DNA of 51,557 bases from contig JAWKTT010000033.1 of assembly GCA_041398965.1 (NCBI GenBank), positions 1 through 51,557 of the forward strand. The letters run 5' to 3'. This DNA is from JAWKTT01 sp041398965 (lineage in GTDB: Bacteria > Planctomycetota > Planctomycetia > Planctomycetales > Planctomycetaceae). Shown here one piece after another: positions 1 to 8,846 of this stretch. A program made the position numbers and the translations under genes. The notes beneath the pieces were generated by a model. The model made no database searches and was not told the DNA's origin. It saw only the letters and a program-made list of their open reading frames with translations. The first letter of the stretch is position 1. Every line of letters begins with the position of its first letter.

Positions 1-273
1 TATCCCATGACAAACAACAGCGTTCACACTCGTACAAAGGGACTTCGGAAACCCCCGATACCCATAGCAGGCGGGAATGTGTCCGTGATCGCGAGTATAG
101 ACGTCAGCCATCCGGTCGAGTTCCCCGGTCGTGACACCGGGTTGCACGGAGTCTCGCAGATGGTCGATCAGTTGGGCATTGAATCGCCCCGCGGCACGCA
201 AACCGTTGCGTTCTTCCTCCGTCGCATAGATCGGCAGCTTGCGGGAGTTCTTCCAGGTAAACAGTCGTCTCAT
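1..273 (-). CDS. map: Methionine aminopeptidase type I, 3' part missing
   Basis: This is the N-terminal 91 residues of a type I methionine aminopeptidase; the rest lies beyond the window edge. The enzyme removes the initiator Met from new cytoplasmic proteins using a dinuclear metal site. Visible family signatures are the HIPACYGYRGFPKSLCTSVN block (residues 65-84) and VVCHGI (86-91), whose His89 matches the conserved substrate-binding His of the family. The ATG at 273 has GGGAG six bases upstream, which supports this start. The N-terminus is short, without a zinc-finger or SecA-like extension. The amidohydrolase gene upstream is on the same strand but about 290 bases away, so co-transcription is uncertain. 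Confidence 0.93.
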   Translation of the reverse strand, partial: MRRLFTWKNSRKLPIYATEEERNGLRAAGRFNAQLIDHLRDSVQPGVTTGELDRMADVYTRDHGHIPACYGYRGFPKSLCTSVNAVVCHGI

Positions 274-510
274 TCACAACTCCCGCGGCAACAGACGTGA
301 GAGGGACACCGTCCCAACCGGCCTGTCGATGATCGCACTTCGCAACACCTGACGCCCCCTCTCTCCAGAAAGAGACCGATGATGCTCCGAATGGGCGACG
401 TTCCGCACTCATGACAAAAAGGTTCAAATCAAAAGACTCTCCACGCATTGTGCTGCACGGTCACTCAGTTTTCAACACCATCCGAAAACTGTCGCGAGGC
501 ATCTGACAAT

Positions 511-547
511 TTCCCCGCTTATATTCTGACATTTGCAATGCGGGGAA
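511..547. terminator. Possible hairpin after the amidohydrolase gene
   Basis: Arms TTCCCCGC (511-518) and GCGGGGAA (540-547) are perfectly complementary around a 21-base AT-rich loop, 19 bases past the amidohydrolase stop. No T-tract follows on either strand, so this is a weak terminator candidate at best. Confidence 0.25.
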
Positions 548-565
548 CATCCGAGATGGCCACCG

Positions 566-1870
566 TCAGTCGGTGCAAATACTTCCACCCAGCCAGAGTT
601 GATGCAGTGTCGACTGGCGAAAAATTCCACCTGTCAGAAGATCTGTGACATTGACCGGCCCTCGCGACTCAGGCCAGCGAACCACGGCCAGTCGCGGGAC
701 CATGCCGACGAATAGACTTCCAGTTTCGGCCGGAAGTCCCAGTGCCGTCGCGGCATCGACCGTGACCATCTTCAGGTACTGTAACGGCGCGACCTCGGGG
801 TGACGCGAATGGAGCCACTGCAATTCGGCAAACAGGTTGAGGTCGGGATTCGACGCCCTGCTATCTGTCCCAATGACGACCCGCCCCCCCGCTTTCCGCA
901 ACTTGAGCCATGGATGATCTCGATGGCCAAATTGATGATGAGTGCGCGGACAATAGACAAGTGTCATCGACTTCTGCTCGACGAGCATTCGCAGTTCGGA
1001 CTCGTCAAGGTAGTTTCCATGGACGACCAACGCCCGAGTTGTCTCGGCGAGTTGATCGAGATAGTGCTTCGGTCGACGGGACGCCTCGAACAGTTGTGGT
1101 CGCCAGAGGCCCATCTCTTCAAACAAGTCCACAAGCGGCCCACTTCGGTCCGTCAACAGTTGCAATTCTTCAGTGGTCTCGGCCAGATGCATCGCCACTG
1201 GAACCGATGTTTCACACGCGAATTCGATCAGTTGCACGAAGAGTTCCGGATGCACTGAATAGGGGGCGTGCGGAGACAGTCCCCTTTTCAGGATGCGGGC
1301 CTTTGGGTCTGGGGGCTCTTGAATGCCGGGACCAAACACGCTCCCCTGAAGAAACTGTCTGGCGAATTCCATCTGCTTTTCGATGGCTTCGTCGGACAGA
1401 CCGAGCAGTTCACGAAAGATCACCCCTTCACAACCGACTCGTTGCAACTCGTCTGCAGCCGAGTTGTCTGTGCAGATTTCACCGACGAATCCCCCCCCGG
1501 CTCGACAAACTTCTGCCCAGCCTTGCTGAACGGCCTCCTGAATGGAATGCACACGCCGACGTCGGGTCGCGATCACTTGCCGAATCCATGCGGCGAATGG
1601 GCAAGCCGGGGTGACTGGACTTGCAAGGTCGCTGAACTCCAGGTGCGTGTGGGCATTGATGAGAGCGGGGATGATCGCCGCATCCCCCAGATCGACGACT
1701 TGCTCCCTGCGACGATCACTCGCGGAGAGTTGTCGCGAAGGACTTTCGTACAGGTCGGATACCACTCCGTCGTCGAGTTCAATGCATCCCGGCGAGAGCA
1801 CGCGGCCATCGCCCGGTATCACCCATCTCGCAGCCAGCGTGACCCGCCGTGACCAATCGATCTCCGTCAC
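566..1870 (-). CDS. Amidohydrolase, metal-dependent deaminase-like
   Basis: A 434-aa amidohydrolase of the ATZ/TRZ (cytosine deaminase-like) branch, predicted cytoplasmic. The TIM-barrel metal ligands are visible: NAHTHLEFS with His74 and His76, then HLAET, VVHGNYL and GTDS (the catalytic Asp), in the family order. SPHAPYSVHPELF is a typical substrate-loop segment. HTHLEF and overall size fit aminodeoxyfutalosine deaminase of the futalosine menaquinone route, but S-adenosylhomocysteine or guanine deaminase-type activity cannot be excluded, so no symbol is given. The start is GTG at 1870, overlapping the stop of the upstream gene in the sequence GTGA, which implies translational coupling with the exported protein at 1867-2763. 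Confidence 0.85.
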   Translation of the reverse strand: MTEIDWSRRVTLAARWVIPGDGRVLSPGCIELDDGVVSDLYESPSRQLSASDRRREQVVDLGDAAIIPALINAHTHLEFSDLASPVTPACPFAAWIRQVIATRRRRVHSIQEAVQQGWAEVCRAGGGFVGEICTDNSAADELQRVGCEGVIFRELLGLSDEAIEKQMEFARQFLQGSVFGPGIQEPPDPKARILKRGLSPHAPYSVHPELFVQLIEFACETSVPVAMHLAETTEELQLLTDRSGPLVDLFEEMGLWRPQLFEASRRPKHYLDQLAETTRALVVHGNYLDESELRMLVEQKSMTLVYCPRTHHQFGHRDHPWLKLRKAGGRVVIGTDSRASNPDLNLFAELQWLHSRHPEVAPLQYLKMVTVDAATALGLPAETGSLFVGMVPRLAVVRWPESRGPVNVTDLLTGGIFRQSTLHQLWLGGSICTD

Positions 1871-2763
1871 GGCTTCGCCTGCGCAACATGTTCCGGAAAG
1901 TCCTTCTCATAGCGTTTCAACAACGCCCCGACGTCGTTAGAAACGATGTATATCTTCCCTCGCACATCGAGCGACTTGCCCGCCTCGATCCCACCGAGAC
2001 GGAAGTCCGAATGCAGGCAAACAGCGACCCCCTGAAACAGTTCCTGATATGGCTCAAATGCGGTCGCGAAGATCATCGACTCATCCGCCGAGAAACAGCC
2101 GATCAACCCGTTACTGGGGACCAACTTGCTGAGCGGTCGCGGGTTGACGTCGTTTCGATCGACTCCCTTCGGGCACCACACCTGCCCCGGAATGTATCGA
2201 GCGGTCATCGCCCAGTCTCGCGTCGGCATTCGCTCGAGTTTGCCATCAAGGAACACGAAGCTCTTTGCCAGATAACCCTTCTGGTCCCCCCCGGTAAACT
2301 TGTCCAACCGAATGCAAGGCTGCGCCCAGTGCGATTCCGAGCGGGTCTTGGTCGGATTGTGAGCCTTGATCGCGAAGCTCACTTCATCCACGGTCGATCG
2401 AATCTCGTGGGTCACTTCCAGCCCGTCTTCCACGACACATTTCAACCGAATGAGTGTCCCCTCCTTACTCGCTTCGACAAGCTCGGTCCGATGCGGAATC
2501 TTCGTGTGCATGACCCAGTCAGCATCTGTCGATCGATCGCGGCAATACGCTTCGAGATAATGAATCCTCACCTCCCCCCCCGGCACCTGCTCGCCCGAGA
2601 TCGTGAGATAATTCTTCTCCCAGTGGAGCTTCAAAGGCTCAACAGCAACCGCGGACGTTGCCACCAGACAAAGAAGCCCCAACGCCATCCCAATCAGAAC
2701 CATAAGACTTTGAAAGGGCGATTGATACGAACGCAAGGCGAGCGGAATTCTTACAGAGGGCAT
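1867..2763 (-). CDS. Exported protein of unknown function
   Basis: A 298-aa protein I do not recognise. Residues about 18-41 form a hydrophobic signal segment (LMVLIGMALGLLCLVATSAVAV) after a basic N-terminus, so it is probably exported, with cleavage near AVAVEP. The mature part is beta-rich in appearance, with a Cys in EAYCRDR and no recognisable catalytic motif. An ATG at 2763 with GGAG nearby supports the start. It ends in a four-base overlap with the amidohydrolase, so the two probably share an mRNA. A role linked to that enzyme is only inference from coupling. Confidence 0.75.
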   Translation of the reverse strand: MPSVRIPLALRSYQSPFQSLMVLIGMALGLLCLVATSAVAVEPLKLHWEKNYLTISGEQVPGGEVRIHYLEAYCRDRSTDADWVMHTKIPHRTELVEASKEGTLIRLKCVVEDGLEVTHEIRSTVDEVSFAIKAHNPTKTRSESHWAQPCIRLDKFTGGDQKGYLAKSFVFLDGKLERMPTRDWAMTARYIPGQVWCPKGVDRNDVNPRPLSKLVPSNGLIGCFSADESMIFATAFEPYQELFQGVAVCLHSDFRLGGIEAGKSLDVRGKIYIVSNDVGALLKRYEKDFPEHVAQAKP

Positions 2764-3161
2764 TTGAGTGCTCCGGAAAATGATGCATCAATGCTGTTGA
2801 CCGAAGATGTGCCGCCGAAACTTTAAATGGCACACCAGGAAGACATGACCTGATTATGGCGACTCCCCCATGAGAATCGAAGCGACATCTTGAGGCAATG
2901 GGGATAGACCGCGGATGACGCGGATCTGGCGGAAATTCGCGGATGGTAGTCTGCCAATCCGGCGGAGAGTAAAAGTCGGAGAACGAAGAGCAAACCGCGG
3001 CATCCGCCAGCGGCCAGATATCACCACTCGCGAATCTCCTTCCGGGCAACTCATAGATCGTTCCCATCACACGTCCCCTTTGGTCGTCCGTAATCCGCGC
3101 TGATCCGCCGCATCGGTGTTATCCGCGGCCCAACTGACGAGCCGTCGGCCTTCGACAGCTG
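2764..3161. other. Intergenic region holding a 36-bp inverted repeat
   Basis: About 400 bases without a convincing gene. Short frames exist on both strands but none has a good ribosome binding site or family-like sequence. The main structure is the inverted repeat listed at 2909-3128. Confidence 0.6.
2909..3128. repeat. 36-bp imperfect inverted repeat around about 150 bp
   Basis: The left arm, 2909-2944, begins CCGCGGATGACGCGGAT. The right arm, 3093-3128, is its inverted copy of equal length. Aligned without gaps, 27 of 36 positions match, and the first eight and last seven bases are identical. Each arm is itself built from repeated GCGGAT units. No transposase is encoded between the arms, and I see no clear target-site duplication. 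A non-autonomous mobile element or relic is possible; so is a dispersed GCGGAT-type intergenic repeat. Confidence 0.55.
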
Positions 3162-4802
3162 TCACCGACCTTTCAGATGCACATACACTCCTTCTTTGCT
3201 GGATCTGATCTGATGGACCGTCCAACAGATCAAATCATTGCTACCTGGCCGGTTGCGTTTCGATGGTGACGTTGTACTCCCCCGATTGTCGGCAAGTTCG
3301 CCCCAAAGGTCGTTGACGCGAAAATAGAGGGTCCCGTCGATGGGAGCGGTCAGCACACTCGCTCGGCCAATGTCGATCTCTTTCATCAATCGGCCGACTC
3401 CGGTCGCATCCGGCGGTCCGTCCGATTGAATGGCGGCGAGCAGTCGCCCAATCGGGCGACCTCCAGAGTAGCGAATGCTGATCCCCTGCGGTTCGCTCGT
3501 CCATGGTTGCGGGAGTTCCGCCAACGACACCTCCCCAGTCGCGCTGACATGGTACGACTCGCCTCGCTTCACGGTGATGCCACTGTTTTGCCAACCGCGA
3601 TTCGCCGCAATCCGCACCCCTAAGCTTCCCTCGGGCGGCAACAGTTCGCCCCGACGATAATCGACAGCTGCCGCCTCAATGTTATGACCATAACTCAGGG
3701 TGTGAACGAGAAGTTCCCAATCCGCATGAAGGAGAGGGAGATCTGGTTGAAACAAGTCGTGCAACTTCGCCAGAAACTCTCCGCCATCGACCACACGTGC
3801 GAGTTCGCGAAATCGATCACGGTAGCGGGGATGCGTGTCGAGCAGTGTGCAGAGTGCCCAACTCCAGGCATACGGCGTCCGTCGATCGACAGCGAACTCG
3901 TTGGCGGTGATGAGATGCACCTCATCGATTGTCAGGACGTCCCCCGCGTCGATCGCTTCGTGAATCATCTCAATGCGTCCAAACCCCACAAAGTTTTCGT
4001 GTTGATCGGGCATCACACGAAACCTGACGTTCCCCTCGGCGTCGGTTGCATGGCATCCGAACCGCTCGGCCATCCCTTCCAAATACCACAACGGCGGTCG
4101 AGTCTGCGCATCTTGAATCAGCATGAAGCAGTGCGTCGCCTCGTGCAACAACAGGTGTCGCCGGTAATAGTCGAACTTTTGCTCCCACATCCAGAACCGA
4201 TAACCCCGATGCTGGCCATGTTGGAAGGTGACTAACTCCTCCGGTAACAAATTCATTTCCAGAAATGGTCGGCGATCCCGGATGATGTACCCCGTGATCT
4301 GAAAGTCGCTCCCATCCTCCGCCTCAGGGAGTGGCCCGAAGTAGTCAATCCATGCCTCATACACGGCATCAATCAGTGGGGGCAACGTCCGAGCAACTTC
4401 CGGGTCGATGTCGGTATACAGGACGAATCGACGCGCGGCGTACCGATGTATCCCAACAGCGGCGAGCGCCTCATCGTCATGCACTGGTCGATCATCTCTT
4501 CGCCGCAACTTCGGCTTGGGAGTGACCACGTCAAGCGGTTCAACCGGTGCTGCTGGACTGTCATTTCCGCTCTGTCGTTGATTCGAAACGACGTCCTTTT
4601 CGTCGCCCGTTGTCGTCACTGGCTCAACTTCCACAACCTCAGGCTTGAGTCTGACTCCTCCATCGGTAGCCCCGTTTGTGTTCGGCAGTGAGTCACTCGA
4701 TTTGCCACACCCCAAGAGGCAAAAGACCATCCCCACCGTCATGACCTTGAGGACAAGACGCTCACCACTCCGGTCGAATCGATGGGGGGCTTGAAGGGGC
4801 AT
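3162..4802 (-). CDS. HExxH metalloprotease-like lipoprotein with frameshifted lectin-like C-terminus
   Basis: A lipoprotein with a gluzincin-type peptidase core. The ATG at 4802 sits four bases after the upstream stop; it gives a signal ending in the lipobox LLGC (Cys32). After a Pro/Thr-rich linker, LLLHEATHCF carries the zinc motif (His220, Glu221, His224) and WYLEGMAERFG supplies a likely third ligand, as in the peptidase MA group. The last about 130 residues resemble the PA-IL/LecA-like beta-sandwich (RVNDLWGELADNRG near its end). There the frame breaks: five C at 3279-3283 should be six. Restoring one base gives GEYNVTIETQPAR and a stop at 3241; without it the frame runs on to 3162 with unrelated residues. 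Probably acts at the cell surface; substrate unknown. Confidence 0.8.
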   Translation of the reverse strand: MPLQAPHRFDRSGERLVLKVMTVGMVFCLLGCGKSSDSLPNTNGATDGGVRLKPEVVEVEPVTTTGDEKDVVSNQRQSGNDSPAAPVEPLDVVTPKPKLRRRDDRPVHDDEALAAVGIHRYAARRFVLYTDIDPEVARTLPPLIDAVYEAWIDYFGPLPEAEDGSDFQITGYIIRDRRPFLEMNLLPEELVTFQHGQHRGYRFWMWEQKFDYYRRHLLLHEATHCFMLIQDAQTRPPLWYLEGMAERFGCHATDAEGNVRFRVMPDQHENFVGFGRIEMIHEAIDAGDVLTIDEVHLITANEFAVDRRTPYAWSWALCTLLDTHPRYRDRFRELARVVDGGEFLAKLHDLFQPDLPLLHADWELLVHTLSYGHNIEAAAVDYRRGELLPPEGSLGVRIAANRGWQNSGITVKRGESYHVSATGEVSLAELPQPWTSEPQGISIRYSGGRPIGRLLAAIQSDGPPDATGVGRLMKEIDIGRASVLTAPIDGTLYFRVNDLWGELADNRGSTTSPSKRNRPGSNDLICWTVHQIRSSKEGVYVHLKGR

Positions 4803-4806
4803 GTTG

Positions 4807-5685
4807 CTAAGGCTTCTTCGGAGTCGTGAACTTCGGGTCAGACTCGGGGGTTGGAGGGGCGATGGTAATCGGCTTGACTCCAGAACCGGCGTACCCCTCA
4901 GCAGGTGTACCATCGTCATTTAGTTTACCGCAGGCCCACAGCAAACCACGCGATGTCACGCCGAGCCACTCTTCCGTGTTCATCGTTTCGTTGTGATGGC
5001 CGAGAGAAATCCCGAAAACGCGAGCCTTGCTGTATTCGTTCGTCCAGATGACCGTGTGATCCTTCTTCGTGTCTACGCCATATGCCTTCGCCAGTGGAGT
5101 GCAGCCGGGCCATTCCTTCTCGATCTTATAGAGTTCTCCGTTGGGAGTTTTCCACTCGGCAGGAAAGCCCATCATGATCGGGTGCTTCTCGTCGAGTCGG
5201 ACCACGTTCAATGAACGCTTACCCTCATGGCTCTTTGACGTCACGCCGATCAGTTCTCGCCAATAGTCTGCAGACGCTGCGGTCCGGTAACTGTGCAATG
5301 AACAGTGAATAAACACCGCTGGCGTCCCGGCATGATGGGCGACGAGCGACTTCACAAACTCTGGATCCGTAACCGCTCCAAAGCACTCGTTATGCACAAT
5401 GATGTCATATTTCTTCGCCCAGTCTTCTTCGAGGTAAACCGACACCTTGTGGTCGCGGGAACTCCCCCCTTCGTGCAGCACAACCCAAGTGATGTTCGCA
5501 CGCTGGCTCAGTCCTTCGGTAATGATCTTCACCTGATTGGTGTAGTCATGACAGCATCCCCCGGTGATGAGCAACCCCTTCAGAGGCTCCGCGGCAAAAC
5601 TCCCAACGGCACATAACATCAGGCCGAACCCCGCGATCAACGAGGTCAACCGCACGGAATGCACACGCTTCAAGACACGAATCAT
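4807..5685 (-). CDS. ThuA-like domain protein, exported
   Basis: A 292-aa protein with a signal peptide (LTSLIAGFGLMLCAVGSFAA, cleavage near FAAEP) and a ThuA-like glutamine-amidotransferase fold. Recognisable segments are GLLITGGCCHDY near the mature N-terminus, YDIIVHNECFG, FIHCSLHSYR, and VFGISLGHHNETM towards the end. This fold is very common in planctomycetes, where exported copies occur with carbohydrate-degradation genes; a role in sugar metabolism is inferred from the family only. A GGAG site precedes the ATG at 5685. The lipoprotein gene follows after four bases, so both are likely on one mRNA. Confidence 0.88.
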   Translation of the reverse strand: MIRVLKRVHSVRLTSLIAGFGLMLCAVGSFAAEPLKGLLITGGCCHDYTNQVKIITEGLSQRANITWVVLHEGGSSRDHKVSVYLEEDWAKKYDIIVHNECFGAVTDPEFVKSLVAHHAGTPAVFIHCSLHSYRTAASADYWRELIGVTSKSHEGKRSLNVVRLDEKHPIMMGFPAEWKTPNGELYKIEKEWPGCTPLAKAYGVDTKKDHTVIWTNEYSKARVFGISLGHHNETMNTEEWLGVTSRGLLWACGKLNDDGTPAEGYAGSGVKPITIAPPTPESDPKFTTPKKP

Positions 5686-5892
5686 CTTCTAACTCCAAAG
5701 GGACAGGACGAAAAGCACGACCATTCTTCAAACAACGGAAACCTCCGAGCCACGCCGCGGACGTCACCGTCTCGACTCTTGTTGTCGGACAATTCTCATG
5801 TCACGTCAAGCCGATGCCCCTGGTAAACAGACTCCCCCCACGGCAGAGACACGCTGACATCCAGCTTGTCGCTCAGGTTCTTCTGCCACGGT

Positions 5893-6853
5893 TCACACTT
5901 CGCAACCCGATGTCCCAATATCCTTCTTTGTTCCGCCCCCGAGTATTCCAGTCCCCAGTAATCGGGTGATCGTCAGCACAATGCCGGCAGCGACGATGAG
6001 GATGAAGGAGACAGCAACCGCTCCGGGCAGGTTGCCGACGTTTAATTCGAGATAGATGCTCGTCGAAAGAACCTCCGTCCTCATACGGGTTGCACCGGCG
6101 AAAATGAGCAAGGGACCAAACTCGCCGAGTGCCCGGGCCCAGGCGAGTGTGAAGGCGGTGACAATACCCCGCTTTGCTTCCGGCAGAACGACCCAGCCGG
6201 AACGCTTGTGCCCGACTGCAACCGAGTGTCCGGGCGACCTGTTCCGAACGGGGGTCGATCTGGTCAAACGTCACCTTAAGAGTCCGTACAGCAAAGGCAC
6301 AGGTCACCACAAATTGAGCGAGTACAATCGCGGGAACTTGAAAAATGACATCGGTCGCGAACAGTGAAAAAGGGCGATACTGAAACAAGATTAACAGGCT
6401 CAAACCAACAACCAACGGCGGCAGCACGATGGGAATATCCAAGATGACTTCGATCACAGATTGACCGCGAAAGGACGTGCGAGACATTAAGTAGGCTAAG
6501 GGAACTCCGACCATCAGTGACAGCACGGCCGAAAGCGTGCAAGTGAGCAAACTCAGCCGAATGGATGCTTGAATATTGGGGTCGTTCAGTGCGGTCAGCA
6601 GTGGCCCGCGAGGCATCTCCCCGCCCACGACCGTATCCGCAGGGGATGTCATCATGAACAGCAAGTCCGCCCCCAACATCAGGAGGATCAGCAACAAATA
6701 CGTTCCGCCCACGACGGCAAACAACGACAGGAAGACCCGATTCCGGAATCGAAACGACCGCGAGCGATGTGACGCCACCTCGACCGACGACACTGGATGC
6801 CCCGTGCTGATCGGTTGATGTTGCGGCGAGTCGTTCTGTGCCATCGACGTCAT
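5893..6853 (-). pseudogene. ModB/CysT-type ABC transporter permease, broken by one frameshift
   Basis: An inner-membrane permease of the molybdate/tungstate/sulfate importer type. The first frame, from the ATG at 6853, covers a cytoplasmic N-terminus, the first membrane helices and IVLPPLVVGLSLLILF, and runs into the EAA loop at RTLGCSRAQAF. The second frame carries the rest: VVLPEAKRGIVTAFTLAWAR, ALGEFGPLLIFAG and a last helix, with a stop at 5893. The join is near 6196-6201. Removing one G from the CGGC there restores AFRWVVLPEAKRGI, which is the family sequence. So a single-base insertion, real or technical, interrupts an otherwise well-conserved gene. It overlaps the solute-binding protein gene by ATGA. 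No ATPase gene follows. Confidence 0.85.
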
Positions 6854-8217
6854 CGGCGCATCGCCTCGGCGGCAGAAACGCTGGACGGGTTGATTCGTAC
6901 GACACTCCTTCTCGTCTGAGGTGAACGAACTTCGTTCTTGAAAAGGTCTTGGGAACGCAGTATTTCCTGGAGCAGACGTCTGGCGAGATATTTGTGCTGA
7001 CAGTCTTGAGAAAGACCATAGGTCAATCCGACAAAGTCGGCTGACGAACTCAATGCCGTTGTTTCCCAGTTGTTCCCCGATTCCAGTTCGACAGATGTCA
7101 GGTACAGATCCGGCAGCGTGAGGTCTCTCTGTGCTGTGCCCTCCGAGACACGTTGCCCCATTGTGATGAGTTGTTTTATTGTCGCTGAGTCAGCGTAAGT
7201 CGCCTGCACAACCACCCCTTCGCGTTGTTCGAATCGTTGCAGGATTGGTTCGACGATGCGGCGGTGTTTGGCATCACAGTAGAGGGTCATTTCGGGACGT
7301 TCGTCCCAGCGGTCTCCATCGACGACATCCATCCCCGCATCGCGAAGCGCCAAGAGTCCGCGGTCAGAAGAAGCGATATAGCGAGCGAAGTGCAGGGCTC
7401 GAACTGGATGCGTAGAGGCATTGAGCACAGCGACGCTCGCAAGGTCCGGTTCACCATGCAGTTCCTTGAGATCGATCACTTCGAGATACTCGGAGTAGTT
7501 CGGGAGTCGCGGCATGGAAGCCCAGACAAGTCCAGCATCAATCGGATTTCCGAGACGGACATCGTCGGCAACTTCGTTGACCGTCGACCGCAGCACTCCC
7601 TGTTGCTGAACATGAGTTGTCAGTTGCTCCCAGCGGTTCGTCCCGTCGACCTGTTTGAGATAAAGCAGACGACGCACCGCCTTCCCGATGGCAGCCTGCT
7701 GATCGTCCGCTAAAGAGACCCGCACATCAGACCGCAGCAAATCGGTGAAGTTGCGTATTCCTTTCGGGTTCCCCTTCGGCACGACGAGCACGGGCGAATT
7801 GGAGGCAACCGGCAGCGTCTCGCGGGCGAGGCCACTGCGAACCGCTTGATCGGTAAAGAAGTCGTCTGCTGCCAGGAAAAGGTCGGTCGTATCGAAGGAA
7901 TTCCCCTTGAGTTGGGTCAACAGCATGTTCGATCCCCCGTAACGAATGTCGATTCCCACGCCAAATTCGTTTCGATACTCCTTAGCGATGCTCTCCATCG
8001 GGGGCCGCATCACCGCTGCACAACTGATGGTGAGTCGGACTTCTTCGTTCTGTTCACCTCTTGTTCCCGCAGTTCCACTTCCGCCATTGCTGAGCAACCA
8101 GACGAGCGATGCGACCAGCAGACAACCGACGACAGTCAACGCGACCAGCGGATTCGCTCGCCCGCCTCTTGGCATCCGGTTGATATCCCGTCGGTCGGAG
8201 TATGGTGGTCTGGCCAT
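6850..8217 (-). CDS. Anchored solute-binding protein, ModA-like, with a second SBP-like segment
   Basis: A 455-aa binding protein for the neighbouring permease. I place the start at the ATG at 8217, where MARPPYSDRR leads into a hydrophobic anchor (LVALTVVGCLLVASLVWLL); the open frame upstream has no matching features. The first domain (about 60-300) is ModA/WtpA-like: LTISCAAVMRPPMESIAKEY, RYGGSNMLLTQL, DLFLAADD and ASNSPVLVVPKGNP. A second segment starts at MTLYCDAKHRRIVEPILQ and resembles the N-lobe of an iron-type binding protein (VVVQATYADSATIKQL), but is short. An oxyanion ligand such as molybdate or tungstate is likely from the family. A perfect 12-bp palindrome lies just before the gene. 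Confidence 0.82.
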   Translation of the reverse strand: MARPPYSDRRDINRMPRGGRANPLVALTVVGCLLVASLVWLLSNGGSGTAGTRGEQNEEVRLTISCAAVMRPPMESIAKEYRNEFGVGIDIRYGGSNMLLTQLKGNSFDTTDLFLAADDFFTDQAVRSGLARETLPVASNSPVLVVPKGNPKGIRNFTDLLRSDVRVSLADDQQAAIGKAVRRLLYLKQVDGTNRWEQLTTHVQQQGVLRSTVNEVADDVRLGNPIDAGLVWASMPRLPNYSEYLEVIDLKELHGEPDLASVAVLNASTHPVRALHFARYIASSDRGLLALRDAGMDVVDGDRWDERPEMTLYCDAKHRRIVEPILQRFEQREGVVVQATYADSATIKQLITMGQRVSEGTAQRDLTLPDLYLTSVELESGNNWETTALSSSADFVGLTYGLSQDCQHKYLARRLLQEILRSQDLFKNEVRSPQTRRSVVRINPSSVSAAEAMRR

Positions 8218-8846
8218 GTGGAGTCTCTGTTTGGCGCCAAAATTTGGCGAGCGTCGCTGTCCGCAACCACGCCATAAATTGCTCTTCGTGACGCCCGGCG
8301 ATGCGATTTTCAGTGTCGTGGGTTGCTCAGTCTGATTTCCGCCTTGAGGAAGTGTGTCACCATGGAGGCACTCGGTTTCAGAGGGACCTTTTCTGTAGCA
8401 GAGTCTACCACTCAACGAACAGCGAACTCAACTCGCTGCAAATCACGAGCATCCGTAGATTGCAGGACAAGGAATTCTAAGACTGGCGAAGTCTCCCTGT
8501 TCAGGTCAGTCAAACGATCGCAGGATGAGACCGACGCGAAAAACCGTTCCGGAAAGTCGCCCGTTGTGTCAGACAATCGAAATTGAGGACGCACTGTCGA
8601 AATCTGAACGATGCCCTGTTAGCATGATCCCAAGCGTACCGGCAAAAGTATGTTGACGATCAAGGGGGCTCGTCTTGATCGGTGCCGGGAAGCCACAAGA
8701 CGCAATAGACATTTCGTCCAAAGAAGACGTTGTCCCCCCTTTTCAGGCATCCCTTTGAGGTCAGCGGGTTTCTGCCGAGTCGGCAGTCCCATTGATCACA
8801 TCGGGATGTTCGTCCCGCCCTCTTATTGATTGCTGGAGTCACCAAG
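8218..8846. other. Divergent intergenic region between binding protein and thioredoxin-like genes
   Basis: About 630 bases with no convincing gene; a 60-codon minus-strand frame at 8412-8594 looks spurious. It holds the palindrome at 8230-8241 and a 7-bp hairpin GATCAAG/CTTGATC (8658-8664 and 8674-8680). Promoters for both flanking genes must lie here, but I could not pick a convincing pair of boxes. Confidence 0.5.
8230..8241. promoter_or_regulatory. Perfect palindrome TTTGGCGCCAAA, candidate operator
   Basis: TTTGGCGCCAAA is self-complementary over 12 bases and ends 13 bases before the ATG of the solute-binding protein gene. A further half-site, TTTGGCG, follows at 8243-8249. The position suits a repressor site controlling the transporter, for example in response to its ligand. 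No matching regulator gene is in the window. Confidence 0.35.

Noticed and set aside
421..430. GGTTCAAATC, resembling a tRNA T-loop
   Set aside because: No flanking T-stem, acceptor stem or anticodon arm can be formed around it.
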